Below, piece after piece: positions 1 through 7,699 of a stretch of 18,474 nucleotides of DNA. The stretch is from CAYMDP01 sp964389375 (GTDB taxonomy: Bacteria; Bdellovibrionota; Bdellovibrionia; Bdellovibrionales; UBA1609): positions 1-18,474 of the forward strand of contig CAYMDP010000057.1 in assembly GCA_964389375.1 (NCBI GenBank). The letters run 5' to 3'. Each line of letters begins with the position of its first letter. Position 1 is the first letter of the stretch. The translations under genes were made by a program, and so were the position numbers. The notes beneath the pieces are model-generated. The model saw only the letters and a list, made by a program, of their open reading frames with translations, was not told the origin of the DNA and did not search any database.

Positions 1-37
1 ATGAATTTTTACGATTTAATAAATGCGAAGCTGAAGC

Positions 38-85
38 ATTTTCAGAGAATTTATTCCGACTGTTTCTAAGTGTCCACCGAAGACT
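38..85 (+). repeat. Repeat copy A (direct repeat of 219-266)
   Basis: This 48-bp stretch aligns without gaps to 219-266, exactly 181 bp downstream, with about five mismatches. It begins attttcagaga and ends in ccgaagact. The mismatches are scattered rather than at third codon positions in any one frame, which fits a dispersed non-coding repeat better than duplicated coding sequence. Copy A has no inverted partner of its own in the window. Confidence 0.75.
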
Positions 86-218
86 GGGTTATATCCTGCA
101 AATCCAACCCATCGATGAGGCTGGGATTTTTGCTTATGGCGAAACGCGACGAGGATGGACAAGCGCAAGTTAATTTGAGGACGAGTATATTCAGCTTCAA
201 CAGGAATTCAAGAAGGGC

Positions 219-387
219 ATTTTCAGAGGATTTATTTCGACAGTTTTTAAGTGTCCGCCGAAGACTAGTTCCGCAGGGCGGCCCAAATCTAATCCTGGTT
301 ATTATGTTCACCACGACGGGCCGACCGAGGATGTTCGACGGCTGAGGCGGAGCACTTAAAAACTGTCGAAATAAGTCCTCTGAAAAT
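219..387. repeat. MITE-like element with ~41-bp inverted repeats
   Basis: The left arm (219-259) and right arm (346-387) are inverted repeats: 40 of 41 positions match, with one extra base in the right arm at 352. The single mismatch (T231 against G375) is a G-U pair in plus-strand RNA, so that transcript could pair almost continuously. The 86-bp interior contains a further 6-bp stem (279-284 with 318-323). The arms start and end with attttcagagg / cctctgaaaat. It begins 23 nt after the stop codon of the minus-strand protease gene, so transcripts leaving that gene would fold into a long hairpin. It could be a non-autonomous mobile element, an intergenic repeat family or a 3'-end stabiliser; no transposase is present. 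Confidence 0.7.
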
Positions 388-410
388 TCGAAGATATAGT
401 GGTTCGTGAA

Positions 411-2312
411 CTAGCTGGCCTTTTGAAGGCGCTTTGTCCAAGTCGAGATTTGGTCAAGAGTGGTGTAGGTCGCATCTTTAAAGGCAACCCCGTAAGCTTT
501 CTGCGCTTCACTCCAAACAATTTGCCCCTGTACTTGAACTTGCTCTTGACCGTCTGGACCAGCGATCATCATAGTGACGATTCCACCATTCTCAAGAAGA
601 GCATCTGTATTTAACTGCGCTCCACCTAAAGAGATCGTACTAATCGAACCGACTAATTCTCGATCCCCGATGCGCACTCGAACATCACTATCAATTTTGA
701 ATCGCTCGTGCTTTCGACGACTTTCTGGTCTTTGAGATTTTAGAATTGACGCCACGACCATCGGAAGAGCAATAAGACCCAAAACCAAGAAGATATACCA
801 TGTTTGAGGCACTGGGCTTCCACGGCCCATGGGACCTTTTCCGTCCAGAATATGTTTTGCCACCGTTCCACAGCCCCCTTGAGCAATTGAGGAGGCAAGT
901 TCGCGATCACTTCCAAAGCTGGTCACATAATTGGGCTGAGATCCTTCAACGGTCGCAGTTTTTGAATATTCAATTGAGTTCGAGACATGAACTCGGCCCG
1001 AGGTATAAACCTTGCCCGAAAGCTGAGAGTACACCTGTGACTGAGAGAAGATGATGGATTTAATTTGGTAGCCCAACATATTGGGCGACTCAACTTTCAT
1101 CTGAGCGGCAATTCCAGATACTAAAGGTGCTGCCATACTTGTTCCGGATGAGGTTCCGTACATTCCGCCAGGCAAAGTACTTAAAATATAGACTCCAGGG
1201 CTTGCCACCCCTACTGAACTTGCACCGAAATTTGAAAAGGAGGCCAAGCTATTTGTACTCGTAGAGGCTGCAATTGATAAGACGTTAGGAACTGTATAAG
1301 AAGCTGGGTACATTGGGGCCGTATCATTGTTACCCGCATTATTTCCCGCAGAAGCAACGAAGCTTACTCCATAGTTATAAGAGGCGGCGATGGCTTCATG
1401 AAGAGCGGCACTAAAGTTTGGTCCACCCCAAGAATTGTTTAAAACCACAGCTCCGTTTTGCATAGCATAGTAGATGGCCTTAATTCCATTTGAGGTCGTC
1501 CCCGAACCATTCCCGTCCAAGAACTTCAGAGGCATAATTTGAATTCGAGATTGCTGTAAAGGTGGATCAAAAATATCTTGATCCACATTTAAAATGATCC
1601 CTGCCACGTGAGTGCCGTGCCCATCATCATCGTACATAATCCGAGAGTTATCGACGAAGTTCCAGCCCGTCACATCGTCTACATATCCGTTTCCGTCGTC
1701 ATCAATACCATTGTTTGGAATCTCTCCTGGATTTTGCCATACGGCATCTGTATCCACAAAGACCGGGTGATTCATATCTAAACCGGTATCGATCACAGCA
1801 ACAACGGGGCGAACAGCCGACAAGGCCCCTACACTTTTGCTTTGCCAAAAGGCTTCGACACCCACTTCTGCATCGGTCGACAGATTTACTCCATCTTGAT
1901 GAAGCGAAGAAATATCCTGAGCCGAAAGGGTCTGAAGAATTCCAACGTCAGAAGATTTTTTAAGAATGAAGTTTGGTTCCGCATACTCCACTTCGGGCTC
2001 GCTTTGCAGAGATTCGATCATATCCTCAACCCGGTCCCCTGGGCGAAGTTTAAAGTGATGCATTCTTAAGCCCTTCCAAGACTGCTTAAGACTCATTCCT
2101 TTTTGCGAGTGTGCCTTGCCCATAAAGGCAAAGCCCTTTTGCTCACTCAAATTCTCTTTCAATTTAATAATGACTTCGCCAGGGACGTATTCAGCCTGAT
2201 CCGCTAAAGCAGTGTGCGAAAGCAAAGAAAGGGGCAACAAAATAAGCCCAAGCCCCAAAAAGGACAATAGACTGGCCCCAAGATCGCTAATAATAGATGA
2301 CGGTCCACGCAT
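411..2312 (-). CDS. Exported subtilisin-family (S8) protease with TM helix and C-terminal PilZ domain
   Basis: A 633-aa predicted serine endopeptidase. A signal peptide (about 1-37, ending in ALA before Asp38) is followed by a propeptide-like segment (42-118, opening YVPGEVIIKL, as in fervidolysin-type proteases). The catalytic domain spans about 150-450. Its triad is visible: Asp175 in VAVIDTG, His232 in GHGTHVAG and Ser392 in GTSMAAP, with an oxyanion Asn near 324 in ASAGN. A second hydrophobic helix (504-524) is followed by basic residues and a PilZ-like domain (532-613) containing RRKHER and SISTISLGG. Expected topology is protease in the periplasm and PilZ in the cytoplasm. In the canonical [D/N]xSxxG motif the first residue here is Thr, so cyclic-di-GMP binding is plausible but unproven. 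The ATG start has no clear Shine-Dalgarno, but no better start retains the signal peptide. The gene is separated from ppiD by a terminator, so it is probably transcribed alone. Confidence 0.9.
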   Translation of the reverse strand: MRGPSSIISDLGASLLSFLGLGLILLPLSLLSHTALADQAEYVPGEVIIKLKENLSEQKGFAFMGKAHSQKGMSLKQSWKGLRMHHFKLRPGDRVEDMIESLQSEPEVEYAEPNFILKKSSDVGILQTLSAQDISSLHQDGVNLSTDAEVGVEAFWQSKSVGALSAVRPVVAVIDTGLDMNHPVFVDTDAVWQNPGEIPNNGIDDDGNGYVDDVTGWNFVDNSRIMYDDDGHGTHVAGIILNVDQDIFDPPLQQSRIQIMPLKFLDGNGSGTTSNGIKAIYYAMQNGAVVLNNSWGGPNFSAALHEAIAASYNYGVSFVASAGNNAGNNDTAPMYPASYTVPNVLSIAASTSTNSLASFSNFGASSVGVASPGVYILSTLPGGMYGTSSGTSMAAPLVSGIAAQMKVESPNMLGYQIKSIIFSQSQVYSQLSGKVYTSGRVHVSNSIEYSKTATVEGSQPNYVTSFGSDRELASSIAQGGCGTVAKHILDGKGPMGRGSPVPQTWYIFLVLGLIALPMVVASILKSQRPESRRKHERFKIDSDVRVRIGDRELVGSISTISLGGAQLNTDALLENGGIVTMMIAGPDGQEQVQVQGQIVWSEAQKAYGVAFKDATYTTLDQISTWTKRLQKAS

Positions 2313-2461
2313 AAGGATTTATCGGACTAAGGTCGGGCCAAATGAAGGCTTAGGACCTAAAAAGACCAAAGTTTTTTGTGGATTAAAAGCTAATCGAAGC
2401 TCAAGATTTGGACCAATCTCATTTTAGAAGCTTGTCTCGGATTGAGACGCAGAAACAACTC

Positions 2462-2494
2462 AAAAAGGGATTAGGGAGTAAGCCCTAAACCCTT
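2462..2494 (-). terminator. Rho-independent terminator after ppiD
   Basis: Read on the minus strand, an 11-bp stem (2493-2483 pairing with 2476-2466, one mismatch) with a 6-nt loop is followed directly by five T residues (2466-2462). It lies 27 nt after the ppiD stop codon and before the protease gene on the same strand, so it should separate the two transcripts. Confidence 0.8.
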
Positions 2495-2520
2495 CTGAAT
2501 CTCGATCAAGCAAATCAGGT

Positions 2521-4020
2521 TTACTGAGCAACTAAGGCTTCGTTTCGTTTTACTTTCGCCTTAAGGGCTTCTTCCTTAACCCAAGAGTTCAGCAACTCGC
2601 CCGCCCGTCGTTGAGCAATCATTCCACTCATGCGATCAAAATCTTTGATTTCTTCAACTTTGGCAGTGGTCATTTTGTCGGTTCGAACCAACACAAATCG
2701 CCCTTGGCTTTCTAAAAGTTGAGGAAGCAAGCCTGTGCTTTGGCCTCTTTTGACCAAGACATCCATCACCTTTTCATCAGAGCCAAGCCCGGGTAAAGTA
2801 TTCGAACTTAAATCCACATCTCCGGATTCCCACTTAAAGCCTAAAGTTTTGATCTCTTGCTGAAGCTGAGCATGTTTAGAGCTATCCGCAGCCATTTGTT
2901 TTAAGGCCTCAATCCGCTCAGAAGTTTTACTTTTCGCAATCTCATCTCGAGCGAGTTGATTTTTTACTTCATCAAAGGACTTCGTTTGTGCGGCCTTCTT
3001 ATCCTCAACCTTAATTAAATTAAAGCCGTCCTCGGTTCGAATCACTGCACTAACCGCTCCGGTCTCTAAAGAAAATGCCGCCGACTCGATCTCGGGACTT
3101 AAACGGCCCCTAGAAAAATAGCCGAGGTCCCCTCCTCTTGGCTTTGACATAACATCATCACTAAACTCAGTGGCCAGCTTCGCGAAATCCTCTTTTTCTG
3201 CTCTAAGTCTAAGTTCTTCGATAAACTTCTTAGCCTCAGGCTCGGCACGTCCCTTACTGCTGTCGATCCGCACCAATATATGACGGGCCCGAACTTCTTC
3301 TGGAGTCGAAAAATCCGAAACTCTGGCCTCGAAGATTTTTTGAAGAGTCTCAAGCTTTGAAGGCTCACTTAAAAAGGACTGAATCTCGGAAGATGAAACC
3401 GCAATCGCGTCTTCAAGATCATCTAGGCCAAACGTAAGGACCGAAACACTCAGTTTGGTTCCCGCCAAGGCCTGGTCTCTAAACACCTCTTGCTTTACCG
3501 GGTAAGCCGCTCGGGTGAAGAGGCCAATTGTTTTTTGCACTAAAATTTCTGAGCGAATCCGTTCTTCAAAATCCTTCGCTGAAATCCGAGCAGAGGTCAG
3601 ATATTGGGAGTACATCTCACGCTGGAAAATGCCTTCTTCTTTAAATACTGGAATGCTTCCAATTTGGGCTGCAACCTCCAGGTCCGAAACCTTCACTCCC
3701 TCGCGACCCGCGGAAAGGGATAAAACTCTTCGCGCGATCAAGTTCTGCAAGGCCTGGCTTCTCATATATCGAGACAACTCGGTTCGTTGGGCCTCGGGAA
3801 TCGCATCGGATGGAAACTGTTCCTCCATACGCCGAACCTCGTCCCTAAAATCCGCCAAAGAAACAACGGTTTTATCAACCACTGCAGCCGTTGCACCACC
3901 CATCGGCCCCTGTTGATCCGGTGTCATTCCCATAAAAACAAAGACCAAAATGATGGCTCCGAAGATCACATAAGCCACAAAACTTTTTGCCCGACCGGGT
4001 TTTCGCATTTCTTCTAACAT
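2521..4020 (-). CDS. ppiD: Membrane-anchored periplasmic peptidyl-prolyl isomerase, PpiD/SurA type
   Basis: A 499-aa foldase predicted to assist folding of exported proteins at the outer face of the inner membrane. A short basic N-terminus precedes one membrane anchor (about 13-32). A SurA_N-like helical chaperone region follows (about 40-230), opening with AAVVDKTVVSLADFRDEVRR. Next is one parvulin (PpiC) rotamase domain (about 241-342) with the signatures ARHILV, GGDLGYF and AFSLETGAVS. The C-terminal part is helical. Escherichia coli PpiD is longer (623 aa) but has the same order: anchor, SurA_N, a single parvulin, C-terminal region. The ATG at 4020 has a GGAGG at 4030-4026, 5 nt upstream; a second in-frame ATG at 4008 lacks this support. 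It is divergent from mreC with a 110-bp spacer. The symbol follows architecture; orthology to E. coli ppiD is not proved. Confidence 0.88.
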   Translation of the reverse strand: MLEEMRKPGRAKSFVAYVIFGAIILVFVFMGMTPDQQGPMGGATAAVVDKTVVSLADFRDEVRRMEEQFPSDAIPEAQRTELSRYMRSQALQNLIARRVLSLSAGREGVKVSDLEVAAQIGSIPVFKEEGIFQREMYSQYLTSARISAKDFEERIRSEILVQKTIGLFTRAAYPVKQEVFRDQALAGTKLSVSVLTFGLDDLEDAIAVSSSEIQSFLSEPSKLETLQKIFEARVSDFSTPEEVRARHILVRIDSSKGRAEPEAKKFIEELRLRAEKEDFAKLATEFSDDVMSKPRGGDLGYFSRGRLSPEIESAAFSLETGAVSAVIRTEDGFNLIKVEDKKAAQTKSFDEVKNQLARDEIAKSKTSERIEALKQMAADSSKHAQLQQEIKTLGFKWESGDVDLSSNTLPGLGSDEKVMDVLVKRGQSTGLLPQLLESQGRFVLVRTDKMTTAKVEEIKDFDRMSGMIAQRRAGELLNSWVKEEALKAKVKRNEALVAQ

Positions 4021-4118
4021 TCAGGTCCTCCAAAATTCGGGTTTCAGCTTCTAAAGTTTTAATCATTTTTTCAAGGAGTTTGTTGAATCCCGCTTGGCTT
4101 TTGTTACCCTAAGATCCT

Positions 4119-4122
4119 GGAG
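4119..4122 (+). promoter_or_regulatory. Shine-Dalgarno selecting the TTG start of mreC
   Basis: GGAG lies 8 nt before TTG at 4131. No in-frame ATG occurs before the membrane anchor, so this site supports initiation at TTG. Confidence 0.7.
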
Positions 4123-4130
4123 AATCAACC

Positions 4131-5144
4131 TTGAATTTTTTTACATTCGACATCCGCAAAGTCATATTGGTTACCTTGGCCGTCATTTTGCCTCTGATTG
4201 CGGTTAATATTCAACGCAACTCGGAAGAAGAGCTTTGGTTTACGAAGCCCTTCACGATGACTGCAAGCATGATTCAAATTGCCTATTTTAGCTTTAGTGC
4301 TGGAGTAAGAGGCACAACTGCGAACTATCTCGATCTTATTGGAATTAAGACCCAGAATCGCCTCTTGCTTCGAGAAAATGGAGAGCTTCGCGCCCAACTT
4401 GGAGCCCTGACCGAGTTAAAACTAGAAAACGAAAGACTCAGCCAGTTGTTGGGGTTGAAGCAGCGTTCGACCATGGATCTTTTGGCCACTAGAGTCATCG
4501 GCCACGATGCCTTGCTCGATCATGACACGGTCAGCGTCAATAAAGGCTCCGAACATGGCGTCAAAAAACACATGGCTGCCATCACGGTCAGTGGAATTGT
4601 TGGATATGTCTTTCGGGTCGAAAAATGGACTTCGCAGATCCTTCTTCTAACGGACCGCTATTCTGCAGTCGATGCCATCGTCCAGCGCTCGAGAGTTCGC
4701 GGAATCGTAGAAGGAAAATCGAGGGACGGCGCCATGTTGAAGTACTTGCGCCGAAGTGATGACGTTGAAGTTGGTGACCTAGTCGTGACAAGTGGCCTTC
4801 ATAATATCTTTCCAAAAGGTTTTCCTGTCGGCACGGTGACCGCCATTCAACGTAGCGAATACGGAATGAGCCAGGACGTGCAAATTTCACCTATTGTTAA
4901 TCCGCGAAATCTTGAAGAGGTTTTTGTCATCTTGAATGCGAGCCAAGAGGACTTTACTCCTCCGCCAGAAGAGCCTCCGGATCCAACTGCTCCCGCTGCG
5001 ACCTCGGAAAATCCAGTCAAAAACATTGGTCCTCTGCCGGCTGGCCCAGCATTGGCCCCCTCTTTGGCCACCGAGGCCACGGCTGTTGCTCCGGCTCCCG
5101 TCCTGTCACCGGCCTTGGCTCCGGCCGCCGAAAAAAGGGACTAG
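4131..5144 (+). CDS. mreC: Rod shape-determining protein MreC
   Basis: A 337-aa bitopic scaffold of the elongasome. In the periplasm MreC binds PBP2 and other elongation enzymes and couples them to MreD and RodA. Visible parts are a cytoplasmic tip and membrane anchor (about 10-27), a coiled-coil stretch (about 76-112, e.g. RENGELRAQLG and LENERLSQLL) and the paired beta-barrel MreC core (about 115-272; IVGYVFRV, VSVNKGSEHGVKK, GDLVVTSGLHNIFPKGFPVG). From residue 277 there is a Pro/Ala-rich tail of about 60 residues (PPPEEPPDP onward), probably disordered. Translation starts at TTG. It is first in the mreC-mreD-mrdA-rodA operon, with 3 nt before mreD. mreB, often directly upstream of mreC, is replaced here by divergent ppiD. 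Confidence 0.95.
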   Translation: MNFFTFDIRKVILVTLAVILPLIAVNIQRNSEEELWFTKPFTMTASMIQIAYFSFSAGVRGTTANYLDLIGIKTQNRLLLRENGELRAQLGALTELKLENERLSQLLGLKQRSTMDLLATRVIGHDALLDHDTVSVNKGSEHGVKKHMAAITVSGIVGYVFRVEKWTSQILLLTDRYSAVDAIVQRSRVRGIVEGKSRDGAMLKYLRRSDDVEVGDLVVTSGLHNIFPKGFPVGTVTAIQRSEYGMSQDVQISPIVNPRNLEEVFVILNASQEDFTPPPEEPPDPTAPAATSENPVKNIGPLPAGPALAPSLATEATAVAPAPVLSPALAPAAEKRD

Positions 5145-5147
5145 CCG

Positions 5148-5687
5148 GTGAAGCGCCCCCTCCTCGCCCTATTAAACTTTGCTATTTTCACTCTTCTTGC
5201 GCTTTTTCTGATCGCTCTTCAAACGACTCTTTGGCTTCAGCTGTTTGGTGATTTACCCGCCCCCCATACTTGGATTCCGATTCTTGTGTTCTGGATTCTT
5301 TATCGATCTGCTTCGCAAAGTTTAATTATGACTTACGCTTTGGCCCTGGTCCTTGCCTCTTCCACAGTTTTGTACTTGGGATCAATTATCCTTCTTTGCG
5401 CCAGTATTTACATCATCATCCAAGGCGTAAAGATGAGGATCTATGTTCCCGGATCCATCTTTTTTATGGCTTTGTGCGGCCTCGCCGGGCTGACCTTTCC
5501 AGTTTTGTCTTATATATTGTCTTGGGTTTTGGATCCAAATCCACTTTCAAACCCAAGAGTCTTTTCTTGGATTCTTTCGACCTTGCTAACCATGCTTTTA
5601 AGTTTAGCTCTATACCCCCTGTTGACCTGGATAGATCGTTTGGCGGATCGATCTTCATCGCCAAGCTTGGGTGACTCGATATCATGA
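5148..5687 (+). CDS. mreD: Rod shape-determining protein MreD
   Basis: A 179-aa integral membrane protein, close to the usual MreD length (E. coli 162 aa), with five or six hydrophobic helices. Sequence similarity is weak, as is normal for MreD; identity rests on hydrophobicity, size and its place between mreC and mrdA. Features are an N-terminal helix ending in LQTTLWLQLFG, a middle VLYLGSIILLCASIYIIIQG and a C-terminal helix LALYPLLTWIDRL. Start is GTG at 5148, with AAGGGA at 5135-5140 lying across the end of mreC. Its stop overlaps the mrdA start (ATGA, 5684-5687), so the two are probably translationally coupled. Confidence 0.88.
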   Translation: MKRPLLALLNFAIFTLLALFLIALQTTLWLQLFGDLPAPHTWIPILVFWILYRSASQSLIMTYALALVLASSTVLYLGSIILLCASIYIIIQGVKMRIYVPGSIFFMALCGLAGLTFPVLSYILSWVLDPNPLSNPRVFSWILSTLLTMLLSLALYPLLTWIDRLADRSSSPSLGDSIS

Positions 5688-7699
5688 GTAAAAATCTGAC
5701 GAATCCCGAAGATGAAGCAAAAGAACTCCTCCCCAGGTACAGAATTCTTTATCTAGGCCTGATGCTTGCCGCCCTCACCATTTTTAGCCGCCTTTGGTTT
5801 TTGCAAATTGTCTCGGGAAACGAACTTCGCCAGTTTTCCGAGAGAAATCGAGTCAAAGAAACTAAGATCGCAGCACCCCGAGGGCTGATGTTAGACCGTG
5901 AGGGCCGTGTTTTAGTCGAAAATCTTCCGGGCTTCGAAGTGACGATCACCCCACAGTACGCCACGCGCCTTGAAGAAACCGCCGAAGCCGTTGGAGAAAT
6001 TTTAGAAATTCCTGGTAAACAGATTGTCACCGACGTCCGCGCAAGCCGAAGACGCGATGGCCCCTTCAGACCCTTTCGAGTCAAAGATAATCTCAACTTG
6101 GATCAGGTCTATAAATTAAAACTGATCCGCTGGGACCATCCGGGTTTAAATATCAACGAGACTGTCGTTCGCCACTATTCATTAAGCTCAAATGGAGCTC
6201 AACTTTTTGGTTATGTCGGAGAAATTTCAAGGGATCAGCTGACCCGGTACAACAAGAAGTACGAAGGCGTTTATAATTTCGAGCAAGGCGATATTATCGG
6301 CAAAAGTGGTCTCGAAGAAGTTTGGGAACGCAATATCCGAGGTGAAGGGGGCGTTTCTTATGTTGAGGTCGATGCCCGCGGCCGAGAAGCTACGACGGAT
6401 TTTCCTAGCTTCCTGGGACTTAAAGCTTACGATCCAAAGTCAGGGCAAAATCTAGTTCTAACCATAGACCGAGATATTCAAGTGGCCGCTTTTAATGCCA
6501 TGAACCGAGACGATGCTATCGGCCCCCGAGTCGGCGCACTTGTAGCGATGCAATCCAACGGAGAAATTTTGGCTTGGGTAAATATGCCTTCTTTTGACCC
6601 CAACCAATTTGCAACTGGAATTTCTGCCGATCTTTGGCGAAGCCTCGTCAATGATCCGTTTAAGCCCTTAAGAAATAAAGTCATTCAAGATCACTACGCC
6701 CCGGGCAGTACCTTTAAACCCTTCGTAGCCCTTGCGGCTCTGCAAGAAAAAGTGATTGGGCCAAATACGATCGTACATGCACCAGGCGTTATGATGTTTG
6801 CTCGACGCCCCTACCATGACACCCTCAAGCAGGGACATGGACATATCAATGTGTACGACTCCCTCGAGAGATCTAGTAATATTTTTTACTACAAGCTTGG
6901 TATTCAACTCGGGATTGATCGAATGTACGAATACATTCACTTACTAGGAATTGGAAAACGAACCGAGGTTGGGCTTCAGAATGAAGTCTCTGGACAAATG
7001 CCTTCTCGAGAATGGAAAGAGCGAGCCGTCGGGGAAGATTGGCAGCCGGGAGAAAACTTGTCCACTGCCATCGGACAAGGATTTGTCCTATCCACTCCGC
7101 TTCAAATGGCTCTAGCCTATAATACGATTGGGATGGAAGGCGAAATCTACAAACCTCTTTTGGTGAAGCGGATCATTGACCAAAACAACCAGGTGCTTAA
7201 GGAATTTGAACCTCAGCTGGTGGATGATATTAGTCTGCCCAAGGAAGGCCGAGTCCATATCGACAAGAAAAATTTTAAAGTTGTCAAAGAAGGGATGAGG
7301 AGAGTCGTTAATGGTGAGCGTGGAACTGCGCGGGGCTCACGAATTTATGGCGTCGATATGTCCGGAAAAACAGGAACCGCACAGGTCCGAGCTTTTTCGG
7401 CGGACACCATTTATGATAAGTGCGAACTTGGTCCCCTGACTCAGCGCCATCATGGATGGTTTATTGGTTACGCCCCGGCGGATAAACCCCAAATTACCGT
7501 GGCTGTTCTTGCGGAACATGCCTGTAGTGGATCCCGAGGTGCGGCTCCGGTTGTTCGCGACGTGATTTTGGCCTACTTTCAAAAACACCACCCTGAATTA
7601 GTAAAACGGCATTTGGTTCCAAAAATTGTGGCGGTGCCGCCCACAGCACTTGCGCCCACAGCGGAAGCTCCGGCAACACGCGAGGAGACTCAAGAATGA
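5684..7699 (+). CDS. mrdA: Penicillin-binding protein 2 (peptidoglycan transpeptidase of the elongasome)
   Basis: A 671-aa class B penicillin-binding protein that crosslinks peptidoglycan strands polymerised by RodA during lateral growth. One membrane anchor (about 20-42) is followed by the pedestal/dimerisation domain (about 50-245, containing APRGLMLDREGRVL). The transpeptidase domain (about 260-640) has all three active-site motifs: Ser342-Thr-Phe-Lys345 (the SxxK nucleophile, in PGSTFKPF), Ser397-Ser398-Asn399 (SxN) and Lys562-Thr-Gly564 (KTG, in SGKTGTAQV). Length is near E. coli PBP2 (633 aa), with a short Pro/Ala/Thr tail added. It overlaps both mreD and rodA by 4 nt. Neighbouring mreC, mreD and rodA argue for PBP2 rather than the divisome enzyme FtsI. 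Confidence 0.96.
   Translation: MSKNLTNPEDEAKELLPRYRILYLGLMLAALTIFSRLWFLQIVSGNELRQFSERNRVKETKIAAPRGLMLDREGRVLVENLPGFEVTITPQYATRLEETAEAVGEILEIPGKQIVTDVRASRRRDGPFRPFRVKDNLNLDQVYKLKLIRWDHPGLNINETVVRHYSLSSNGAQLFGYVGEISRDQLTRYNKKYEGVYNFEQGDIIGKSGLEEVWERNIRGEGGVSYVEVDARGREATTDFPSFLGLKAYDPKSGQNLVLTIDRDIQVAAFNAMNRDDAIGPRVGALVAMQSNGEILAWVNMPSFDPNQFATGISADLWRSLVNDPFKPLRNKVIQDHYAPGSTFKPFVALAALQEKVIGPNTIVHAPGVMMFARRPYHDTLKQGHGHINVYDSLERSSNIFYYKLGIQLGIDRMYEYIHLLGIGKRTEVGLQNEVSGQMPSREWKERAVGEDWQPGENLSTAIGQGFVLSTPLQMALAYNTIGMEGEIYKPLLVKRIIDQNNQVLKEFEPQLVDDISLPKEGRVHIDKKNFKVVKEGMRRVVNGERGTARGSRIYGVDMSGKTGTAQVRAFSADTIYDKCELGPLTQRHHGWFIGYAPADKPQITVAVLAEHACSGSRGAAPVVRDVILAYFQKHHPELVKRHLVPKIVAVPPTALAPTAEAPATREETQE

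Larger units (their letters stand above)
1..410. other. Gene-free repeat-bearing region
   Basis: No convincing gene is present. Short open frames occur on both strands, but none has a good Shine-Dalgarno sequence or a recognisable motif, and the frames run through the repeats described separately. The frame opening with ATG at position 1 closes at 67-69 after 22 codons and could be the tail of something outside the window. The content is three copies of one repeat (38-85, 219-266 and, inverted, 346-387) with a GC-richer stretch of about 85 bp between the two inverted copies. Confidence 0.6.

Noticed and set aside
70..345. 91-codon open frame in the repeat region
   Set aside because: It runs through the repeat copies without a ribosome site or motif, and the repeats differ between copies without regard to this frame.
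2433..2447. Hairpin gtctcggattgagac as a terminator or riboswitch element
   Set aside because: Only a 5-bp stem, no T-run on either strand, and no larger conserved fold around it.
3515..3916. 133-codon open frame on the plus strand
   Set aside because: Antisense to the N-terminal half of ppiD; composition is that of a shadow frame.
5270..5674. 134-codon open frame overlapping mreD in another frame
   Set aside because: mreD is fixed by its membrane helices and its junctions with mreC and mrdA; the alternative product is a frame shadow.
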